Origin: Owenia fusiformis
Lineage: Eukaryota > Annelida > Polychaeta > Sabellida > Oweniidae
DNA length: 64,000 nt
Assembly: GCA_903813345.2 (NCBI GenBank)
Contig: CAIIXF020000006.1
Coordinates: 2,420,001-2,484,000 of the forward strand
Direction: 5' to 3'
This document shows, in pieces, positions 58,601-64,000 of the stretch (position 1 is its first letter; each line of letters starts with the position of its first letter). The notes under the pieces are model-generated. The model worked only from the letters and a program-made list of their open reading frames with translations. It did no database searches and was not told where the DNA came from. Made by a program: the position numbers and the translations under genes.

Positions 58601-61600
58601 GCCGCCTTGTGGTTTGAGAATGCTGCCTTGTAGTTTGAGAATGCTGCCTTGTGGTTATACTACTCTGCCTTGTGGTTTTAATTATGCTTTGAACACTATA
58701 TATGAGTTATATTATAGTTTGCAAGTGCCGCCTTGTAGTTTGAGAATGCTGCCTTGTAGTTTGGGAATGCTGCCTTGTGGTTTCAATTATGCTTAGAACA
58801 CTATATATGAGTTACATTATAGTGCCGCCTTGTGGTTTGAGAATATCCCCTTGTAGTTTGAAAATGTTGCATTGTACTGTAATACTCTGCCTTGAGGTTT
58901 CAATTTATGCGTAGAACATTATATTTGAGTTGCATTATAGTTTGCAAGTGCCGCCTTGTGGTTTGAGAATATCGCCTTGTAGTTTGAGAATTTTTGCTTA
59001 GAACACTATATATGAGTTTTCATTATAGTTTTCAAAATCAAATTCGCAAAACGTGAAATATAATAGTGTTAAATATTAATTCCAGTACAGTATGTGTTCT
59101 TTTACTAACAGAAAATAGATTTCAGATTTCAGATTGAAGACCTTTATTGTATGTTCTTTACATTTGAATTTACAATTATGACATCACAATATACAGGTAC
59201 ATTGTACGGGTAAATTTTGAATTAAAAGAATTAATTATGATTTTACCTTTACCTGTATATTGTGATGTGTGTTAATGTACGAAAAACAGTCTACCTGATG
59301 TAGATTTTATTTTGTTTTTATTGCAAATACGTTCTTATTGCAATTATACATTATTTTTAACAACAAAACCCTTCTTATTTTCACCCTGAGTCTCATTTAA
59401 AATCTAAAGTTAGTTTTGTCTATCTGAAATGTTCCTTATCATGTCTCACAGTGCGCCAGAAGTACGACTTTTATAGGTCCCTAATGGCCCAGTCACATAG
59501 CCCGGCCGATGAAGTAACGATGAGCCAGCGATGCAATTTTCACCGAACTCGGCCGAACACCGGCCGGACACCGGCCGGACATCCGTGGCGTTTGTTGCTT
59601 AAAACCGCATCGGTGGTAGCTCGGTGAAATTTTAACTTCGGAGTTAAATTTCACCGGGCTCTCACCGAGCTCCCTCATCATGTCATCGCAGCCCCATCGT
59701 AACCACATCGGAAAACACGTCGGCCGGTGCACGGCCGAGTATCGGCCGGTGTCCCGTGCATCTGAGACAACCAGAGGGCGAGGTTTTTTAACGGACAGCG
59801 GCCGAGCTCTACCCTTTGTATTCGTTTGACTTCACTTCTTAAAAGAGAGCTTCGTCTTCTGTAGTTTAACTAGACTCTGCACGCAGGGTAGCCGAGCTCC
59901 GGCCGATGTGGGACAGAGCATCGGCCGGTCACTGTTCAAAGCCCGTTAACAACCCGGCCGGCGATCGCACGGTGACCTGTTACCTGCTCGGGTACCGGCC
60001 GTATTCCTTCCGATGTCCGGCCGACCTCCGGCCGGTAGTTGCTGCCACATCGGCAGAAAAAAACTACCATTTTGAGACAGACTCCGTACGGTCACCGGCC
60101 GGTGTTCGGTCGGTCGCCTGAAGATGTCCGGACGGAGTCCGTTCACGTCACCGAGCTCTGCTTCCGATGAGGAGAGCTCGGTGGCACCAAAAAAATCCAC
60201 CGAGCTCTACCGATGCCGGACATCGGCCGGGCTATGTGACTAGGCCATTACACATGCCTACATCGGACCTGGTAATCTGACATTATCTTCGTAAATGCTC
60301 GCTCGAAAATCGAAATTTCCTTGAAAAGTCCAGGGTTTGATGATAGGGTGGTACTTCATTAACTCGCTAAATATAGTTTTATACCAGTGGGACGAAATAC
60401 AAGTATCAATCCTTTAAAGTTTGTCCGAGAGAGAAATCTAAAACAATAGCAATGGTAATACTAGTTAGTTTTGTTATCTAGAAATTAAATCACAAAAGCT
60501 CAGTGACATTTGAGGTACAAAAACAATGTCGTGCATTATAAGAACAACAAGTCTGTCAACCACGGTTGTCTCCCGGTTATCTTGTTGATGAATGAATTTG
60601 CTTACTTAATGAATTAAAATGTGCATCTCTTAAAAGTGTATTAGGTATCCGGGATTAGGTATATGTTCTCTAAAGTGATAAGAAAATATGTATGCGCAAG
60701 GGCTCATACGAATCAGAGGAATTATGAAAGTATTTCAAATAAACACTCATGAATATGTTGGTCTGTCATGGCGGATTTTAACTAAGATATAAATGTACAT
60801 TGGTTATGTATTAAGTTTCTACATAGTCGTATGTTATCGCAAATTGTACTGTTGTGCGAAGAGCGTGCAAAGAGATTTCAATAATTAGTCACAATGCGTG
60901 CAAAGACTTTTGTTACAGTCTTTACACGTCTATACACTGTGTACCAAGAGGTGTAAAGGCGTGTCAAGAGTTGAATTCGTCGCGTGCCAAGAGGTGTCAA
61001 AATTAGGAACGCCTATACACGCGGCGTGTCAAGAGCCGTATCTAGACGTGTCAAGTTTTGGAATTCCATTTTTCACGCAGTGTATTGGGCTCTTTTTAGG
61101 CTTTTTACGCAAGTATTAGGGAGTTTAAGCTTTCAATGTTTTTCACAACATAAACGTGAACGGAAACTATTAAGCGATGCATTTGTATGGGCGATCGGCC
61201 ATGCAGTGTACGTATAGGTGGGCGTTTAGATTTTATATGCAAGCTTAAATTCACTATTATTGCAAGTGACGTATTAACTAAGCCCGACATTGTGGACATT
61301 ACCTTTTTCAATGTTCATGTCTAACACGTATTTTTCATTTTTTAAATAATTTCGAATTGATTTTAACCATAGCTTAAAGACCCACTATACTTAATTTTGA
61401 AGAAAAAAGAAAAAAAATATGAAACAGAGTTTGGTTTGCATTAATATTGAACCAAGAAAAAAACTCACATAGAAAAAAGCATTTGAAGTTCAGAGATCAT
61501 TAGACATGCATGCACATGCTAAACAAAGTGCATGTTTTAATTACTTTTGATTTAAAAGATGGCGACACTTCTATAAAATGAATGTATCATGTAATACAAA

Positions 61601-63041
61601 CAACTTCGCCATCTTTCAATGACATTGATAAAAACTTGGTAATATATAAAGCCTGTAATTATTGTAAGCTTTGATGTGGTCCGTTTGAGCTGTTGTTGGT
61701 GTCAAATAAAAATAGGGTTCTTATCAATACATTGGACATTCTATAGAATTAAAATAAAGGTCTTTATTTTGCCAAAAAACATTGAAAGTACGCAAAGTGG
61801 GCCTTTAAAATTGGGATTAAAGGGTGAAATATACATTTGATTTGCTTCTTATAATACACCGATGACTTCATTCTTGAGTTGGAATTTGGTGAAATCGTCC
61901 AACAACAATAGAGTTTGATGATGACATTGTCAATGCCAGATCATATGATATTAAGGAAATACATTAATTGGCATTGTCATCATTTAGAATTAACAGGAAG
62001 CTGTTCTTACCGATGACATGCTTTAAATAAATATTAGTAACATAAAACGATATATTTATATGAATTATCATATGCGGAAGGAGGAAGCGATCGAGGAAAT
62101 GGTATTTTGAAATTTTGAGTTTCACATGTCGAGGATCAGTACACCAAGTATAAACACAAGACACGACCCTTATTATGATGGTAGCCGATGTCGTGTTGGA
62201 CCTAGAGACTATTTGTTTTTGTCTTTTTATTCTAGAGGGTACGATATCCAATCCGAACACAACGTGCCTGACCGTCTTGATATTAGGGAATAACTTTCAC
62301 AGTCAAAATAGAGTTTGACGTAATTAATGACATTCACGATTGTAGTAGAAAACATTTATGGAAGTATTTCTGAATTTATTTTTAAGAAATATTGTTTCGA
62401 TTGTTCAATCCTCGACATATCATAATTTCACTTCAGGCCACCATGCTGGAAAGATCTTCCCCATAGATGAGCATATACTTACCACATGCTGTCGCCGAGC
62501 CAGAACCATCATCGATATAACCCGCGCAGCAAGCACATGTCTTAAAAGCCTGGTTGCAGTAGGAGTGAGCGACCGTCCCACTGCATTCTATGTCGGATAA
62601 ACATGCATCACCAATAACTCCAGCGTCTGGATTGAAATACATTATACAGTGTATCACAATATCATTGTTATACGTTAATCTAGACGTATTTAGATATACG
62701 TATACGTTTACGATTTACATAAACATATACTCATATTTAAAGCTTAAAATAAATTCCAACAAATAGGAAGTACTAGTAGCCTATATAACATCTTTTCTTA
62801 CTTTGCTTTTGTTATATATTCCATTGTTTTGTCATTCCTTTGCTGGATTTTGAATTCCGATTTGCGATCTAGCTACTGCATCAAAGTAATATATCATATA
62901 GGTTAATAGATGCAAATAAATAAACATCATTTGCCAGTATTGCCGAGGAAAGTGCACACCTTGTCAATACTTACTCGCCAATGGAATAAACGATACAAGG
63001 ACAATCAGGAACGAGTAATCCGATGTTAGAATGGACATCAT
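40636..63041 (-). CDS. ZP-domain membrane glycoprotein with EGF-like modules, 11 coding exons
   Basis: Exons (high to low): 63041-62975, 62626-62483, 51975-51850, 51688-51551, 51362-51130, 50632-50484, 50064-49922, 43246-43147, 42044-41801, 41488-41338, 40880-40636. All frames join, giving 579 residues. Order: signal peptide (DYSFLIVLVSFIPLANA), a Cys-rich module (CLSDIECSGTVAHSYC...CACC), two six-Cys EGF-like modules (exons 3 and 4), a ZP domain (from CEATTMQIMV, through QVQCVYKQDG, YLDFRVDDCTL, FKVFQFND and LFIQCSLTLC), GRKRRQ as a furin site (about 471-476), a hydrophobic helix (about 527-550, VVGILSLLLLVAIGTVIF) and a short basic tail. ZP domains polymerise extracellular matrices after furin-type cleavage. 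Oddity: exon 9 keeps frame only with an acceptor 7 nt inside the stronger-looking one at 42,051. Specific role (egg coat, epithelium, adhesion) is unknown. Confidence 0.93.
43350..43589. mobile_element. 240-bp MITE related to the one at 995-1135
   Basis: It starts CAGTGGCAGATCAGGACC and ends GGATCCGCCAGTG, imperfect inverted ends of the CAGTGGCGGATC type. The interior is built of GGGCCC, AAAAATTGGGCC and AAAAAGGCCC motifs like the element near 1 kb, plus a run of 13 Gs near 43,555-43,567. It lies in the intron between ZP exons 7 and 8. Confidence 0.7.
44035..44948. mobile_element. 914-bp Tc1/mariner-like foldback MITE
   Basis: Ends are CAGGGTGTAAAAAAAAACGC and GCGTTTTTTTTAACACCCTG, flanked by TA (44,033-34 and 44,949-50). 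Almost the whole element is an imperfect palindrome centred near 44,560: CAACCCAAAGAAATCGCTAT, AAACATGATG and GACTTTACAGTCATGG all recur as complements. The left arm also holds a direct duplication (about 44,090-44,215 versus 44,255-44,385). No transposase frame. It lies in an intron of the ZP gene. Confidence 0.85.
45922..46331. mobile_element. 410-bp near-perfect foldback palindrome
   Basis: The left arm starts TCACGCGGTACAAACTTCGA and the right arm ends TCGAAGTTTGTACCGCGTGA. The arms meet at CCCCAGCTGTTAGAAGGCC / CTTCTTACAGCTGGGG, centred near 46,120. A few mismatches (for example TACCAGATGCTCG versus ACATCCGGTAG) show modest age. No obvious target duplication. It lies in a ZP-gene intron. 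Confidence 0.8.
47590..47623 (+). promoter_or_regulatory. TATA box and initiator of the nested gene (or a 3' splice acceptor)
   Basis: TATAAAAG (47,590-597) lies 30 bp upstream of the A in TCAGTG (47,618-623), the spacing and initiator sequence of a standard RNA polymerase II core promoter. This would give an 11-nt leader before the ATG at 47,632. Alternatively, TATATTTTCAG ending at 47,621 could be a splice acceptor with a non-coding 5' exon upstream. Sequence alone does not decide. Confidence 0.5.
47632..49026 (+). CDS. Intronless acidic protein, possible SERTA-domain-like; antisense in the ZP gene
   Basis: It is a single open frame of 464 residues; a TAA directly precedes the ATG. The protein is rich in Asp, Glu, Ser and Asn, with acidic clusters (YYEEEPD, DNSDDTDDEAEQE). 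A basic-helical patch at about 183-215 (LDKRRALKRRKGG, then EDLRKVIFIENMLNK) resembles the SERTA consensus (…L-KL…P-LR--VLI-NTLR…). SERTA proteins are short nuclear co-regulators with acidic tails, usually in one coding exon, which fits. Against this, the match is partial and the C-terminus ends in a hydrophobic stretch (FFRPFKSFFIFVIVPLFHQ) that could be a tail anchor. It lies in the ZP intron between exons 7 and 8, on the opposite strand. The gene is likely real because of its length in AT-rich DNA and its codon-like composition; the family is uncertain. Confidence 0.65.
   Translation: MPTMPTQLIDATNANGLIPTVVESMLVDSSSEGANVKQTRDISDRMDAAIWRESEHESWPKQFTKVDNQSSNNRYSIEDNQPLTFINEQDYYEEEPDICLADIEEEYMNFDLQTAEESDIDDVQFQIDTWAPVSPPSSHVETTESSNEIKHFNSILQSRPSQIDAQIEDDLETARFVFTTTLDKRRALKRRKGGTEDLRKVIFIENMLNKSRDEYLKVLDLIETPTDGDYDNSDDTDDEAEQENNTSDIVKILDEPTMHSIVNDIDSQESTNLEKEVFEDEDVFNLHTNSDEAITSINQEVSKNRDITQITSVISQGHNEPQNDTFDSSINQFKTNDSIIANKMLKRKSSLETSSETSSLKCYIVVDELASEAKEDREDSHSSFENDDDSGKKDNTILMGSDRYCTEKLSDIEVYNNKYMTVTKGNIMRQNGPSHKSIHKWRLKQFFRPFKSFFIFVIVPLFHQ
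49334..49339 (+). terminator. Poly(A) signal of the nested antisense gene
   Basis: AATAAA in CCAAAATAAAAAGG lies about 310 nt past the stop at 49,026, with a second AATAAA a few bases on (GGTAATAAACATG). A TG-rich stretch (GATTGTATGTGAAGTGTTTG) follows about 30 nt later, as expected downstream of a cleavage site. Confidence 0.55.
50169..50483. mobile_element. Possible Tc1/mariner-like fragment in ZP intron 6
   Basis: It begins ACAGGGTGTCCAAAAAACCAG, a typical CAGGGTGTCC mariner-type end, but no matching inverted end is present before ZP exon 6. The interior has a short frame on each strand with no clear transposase motif. It is likely a truncated element. Confidence 0.35.
50780..51080. repeat. 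Degenerate GGGTCC / AAAAATCCCTAG repeat
   Basis: Short imperfect units combining a GGGTC block, an A-rich run and CCCTAG (for example GTGGGTCACC, AGGGTCCCGTTTTGAAGAAA, GGGTCCCATTTTGATGAAAA, ATCCCTAGAACAGGGTCTAC, GTGGGTCTAAAGTGGGT) recur about every 25-35 bp. It lies in the ZP intron between exons 5 and 6. Confidence 0.55.
52330..52480. repeat. Inverted-repeat cluster of TTTCTAGNCGTGCTTAG motifs
   Basis: The motif TTTCTAGACGTGCTTAG occurs near 52,350 and as TTTCTAGGCGTGCTTAGACG near 52,392. An inverse copy (TCTAGAAATCTCTAAGCACG) lies at about 52,443-52,462. It could fold into a hairpin and may be a small MITE. It lies in the long ZP intron 2. Confidence 0.5.
52801..53080 (+). repeat. Tandem duplication, two copies of about 137 bp
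   Basis: Copy 1 starts TTATTCCAGGGGTGAGGTCA (about 52,803) and copy 2 TTATTCCAGGGGTGGGGTCA (about 52,940). Both contain GAAAACTGCTCAAAATGGTG and ATTATTTTAAAC and end in CTGTCGGCGA plus a G run and GGCTAAC. A related CTCAAATGGTGAAAA motif occurs at about 27,640 in the dioxygenase intron 1, so the unit is dispersed. Confidence 0.75.
53985..54560. repeat. C-rich tracts and TTTGGCG dispersed repeat
   Basis: C runs occur at about 53,990-54,000 and about 54,521-54,550. Between them are TTTGGCG-type motifs (AATTTGACGAATTTG, ATTGGCGGCTATTTAATTTG, TTTAATTTGGCGGATTTT) like those near 13.7 kb. No coding signal. It lies in ZP intron 2. Confidence 0.5.
55560..55745. repeat. Degenerate GGGAGAAAATC(T/G)GGAT repeat
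   Basis: Imperfect units GGAGAAATCTGGATAATTTG, GGGAGAAAACCTGGATTTCT, GGGAGAAAATCGGGATAACT and GGGAGAAAAATTG recur about every 35-50 bp. It directly precedes the large composite satellite. Confidence 0.55.
55757..59032 (+). repeat. 3.3-kb composite satellite (inner ~21-bp unit inside a ~130-180-bp unit)
   Basis: The higher-order unit runs CTTAGAACACTATATATGAG, TTACATTATAGTTTGCAAGT, one GCCGCCTTGTGG, then one to four inner units (TTTGAGAATGCTGCCTTGTAG), TTATACTACTCTGCCTTGAG and TTTCAATTTATG. Inner units vary in number, so period length varies. Larger blocks are themselves copied: about 57,226-57,400 recurs at 57,470-57,620, and about 57,640-57,985 recurs at about 58,600-58,955 almost unchanged. 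Open frames with CSLRMLP-like residues arise only because the inner unit is 21 bp, a multiple of three. It lies in ZP intron 2. Confidence 0.95.
59182..59267. other. Perfect 18-bp inverted repeat with ~50-nt loop
   Basis: CATCACAATATACAGGTA (59,182-59,199) and TACCTGTATATTGTGATG (59,250-59,267) are exact complements. It could form a hairpin or be the remnant ends of a small DNA element. No flanking duplication was recognised. Confidence 0.55.
59482..60250. mobile_element. 769-bp GC-rich element with TAATGGCC ends and CGGCCGG motifs
   Basis: The left end reads TAATGGCCCAGTCACATAGC and the right end GCTATGTGACTAGGCCATTA, complementary over about 26 bp with one mismatch. The interior is strikingly GC-rich for this region, packed with CGGCCGG, CCGAGCTC and CACCGAGCTC motifs in both orientations, so it folds on itself. 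A 49-bp stretch at 59,811-59,859 resembles 7,018-7,067. Flanking TA could be a target duplication or part of the ends. No open frame shows a transposase. It lies in ZP intron 2. Confidence 0.8.
60890..61070 (+). repeat. Short-motif cluster CGTGTCAAGAG / CGTGCAAAGA
   Basis: Variants of GCGTGTCAAGAG or GCGTGCAAAGA (GTGCGAAGAGCGTGCAAAGA, GTACCAAGAGGTGTAAAGGC, GTGTCAAGAGTTGA, GTGCCAAGAGGTGTCAAAAT, GTGTCAAGAGCCGTA, GTGTCAAGTTTTGG) recur at irregular 15-40 bp spacing. No coding potential is supported. Confidence 0.45.
61374..61808 (+). mobile_element. 435-bp piggyBac-like MITE, copy 2 (intact ends)
   Basis: It begins TTAAAGACCCACTATACTTA and ends GTGGGCCTTTAA, inverted ends of the TTAAAGRCCCAC type with TTAA at each boundary. 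It is the reverse complement of 20,416-20,855. No coding capacity. It lies in ZP intron 2. Confidence 0.75.
61809..62482. other. ZP intron 2 remainder, no feature seen
   Basis: No exon, repeat or element was recognised in this AT-rich stretch, which runs up to the donor of ZP exon 2 at 62,483. Confidence 0.4.
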
Positions 63042-63223
63042 TTGAACGATCCTGAATAAAAACGAAAAAATCATATAAGTTTTACATTTTGCTTATTAAT
63101 CATGTTCAGAAAACTTTTTTTTATCGCCATTTCGATCAAAAATACACCTATTTAACATATTATAATAAGGTCTATAGCTTTTAGACTATTTTCATTGAAA
63201 TTCCGTAATTAATATTTACTCAC

Positions 63224-63300
63224 CTACAACTTTATTGGTATCCAATTAGTTTTCTTTTAAAAGACGACTCCAAGAGAAGTCATCGTATAAATCACTTTTA
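63224..63300 (-). other. Probable non-coding 5' exon of the ZP gene
   Basis: On the minus strand, TTGTAG|GTGAGTAA gives a strong donor with the exon ending at 63,224. TTTTTATTCAG|GATCG gives a matching acceptor for coding exon 1 at 63,051, ten bases before the ATG at 63,041. The upstream boundary (start site) is unknown; about 63,300 is a guess. The exon would be untranslated. Confidence 0.5.
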
Positions 63301-64000
63301 TTCAACACGGGGATTTCTTTGGATCCCTTTTCTCACAATGTATTCTTTGCATCTCTAGCGATGATATCTATGTGCAAATACGCCCAGTAGAAAATATATT
63401 TTTGTCAAACAAATACATCCAGTGAAACTGTTATTTGTTTTAATACTATACCAAACTTAGGTTGAATTTCAATTATGTTGATAATGGTAATTATCGGCAC
63501 TCAAGTATTTGAAAAAGTCACGATCCTTAGATCCTTTGGCTATTTTTCATGAATAGCTGACTGAGGGGCGAAAGGGTTAATTTGTTTATGGGGAGAAAAT
63601 TCTTTAAATATATCTCGAATCTATGTACATGTGTATCTGAGGGATTTACGAACCATTTTAGTTGTTTCAGCAATTCTAATCGAATTTGGACACACCCAAT
63701 TGAAAAGTAAAGACCAAATTAATAATAATGGTGCTCTGCCTAAGTACATGTAAGTAGGTCAGTACGATGGCTATATATGGAAGCACATAAGTTGTAGCAG
63801 CTAGTACTGTAGAGAGGGAAGGCCTGGCTTAGTTTTCAATTAACAAAAGAGGTGATAAAGTGTCGACAGAAATTGTTGTCATCTATAAGTTTTGCACATG
63901 GAATAACGGGCCAGGATTTTCTTGATTAAGCTAATTACACCCCCTCTCGAATACGCCCAGGGCTGTACTGCTGTACTGGTCACTAAGCGAGAACTATTGT
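63301..64000. other. Upstream flank of the ZP gene, no feature assigned
   Basis: This is presumably the promoter side of the ZP gene, but no TATA/initiator pair with proper spacing was identified. No exon or mobile element was recognised. Confidence 0.35.

Noticed and set aside
56244-58796. Plus-strand frames rich in CSLRMLPC repeats, resembling a Cys-rich repeat protein
   Set aside because: They result from the 21-bp inner unit of the composite satellite. There is no signal peptide, start context or splice support, and the larger units break the frame.
59493-60200. Several open frames in the GC-rich element
   Set aside because: They arise from stop-poor GC-rich repeats on both strands and show no transposase or other domain.

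Overview
Organism and gene density. The window is a piece of an animal nuclear genome, most likely a marine invertebrate. An invertebrate deuterostome is my guess, but the sequence does not settle it. It is AT-rich, its genes have many introns with standard GT/AG junctions, and introns and spacers are crowded with short inverted-repeat transposons, foldback elements, satellites and LINE retrotransposons. No bacterial-type operons, tRNA, rRNA or CRISPR were seen. I assembled three multi-exon genes by hand. Every exon junction keeps the reading frame. One intronless gene lies antisense inside an intron.

Left part (1-8.4 kb). No gene was recognised. There is a dispersed repeat carrying a 141-bp MITE, a tandem duplication near 2.6-2.9 kb, and a 4.9-kb long inverted repeat (about 3,535-8,397).

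SLC6 gene (8,788-20,121, minus strand). Twelve coding exons encode a 709-residue sodium-coupled neurotransmitter/amino-acid transporter. Its introns hold a 97-bp satellite lying almost against exon 11, a decayed Crypton-type recombinase fragment, and a MITE nested in another MITE.

Spacer (20.4-26.7 kb). A piggyBac-like MITE is followed by a 5-kb compound repeat of units rich in GGCGGCCATCTTG, arranged as two opposed arms.

TauD/TfdA-type dioxygenase gene (26,843-39,946, plus strand). Four exons encode 373 residues. Intron 2 holds a LINE tail and a 1.87-kb foldback element with helically phased GTTC-like motifs. Intron 3 holds a decayed LINE that was split by a younger LINE with both ORFs intact (32,404-37,947).

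ZP-domain gene (40,636-63,041, minus strand). Eleven coding exons encode a 579-residue type I membrane glycoprotein: signal peptide, Cys-rich module, two EGF-like modules, ZP domain, RKRR furin site, transmembrane helix and short tail. A non-coding 5' exon probably lies near 63.2-63.3 kb. Its introns contain an antisense single-exon gene (47,632-49,026; acidic protein, possibly SERTA-like), several foldback elements, a 3.3-kb composite satellite and a GC-rich CGGCCGG foldback element.

The three host genes are functionally unrelated (membrane transport, 2-oxoglutarate oxidation, extracellular matrix or adhesion). I see no pathway linking them. The main interest of the window is its dense, layered mobile-element content.
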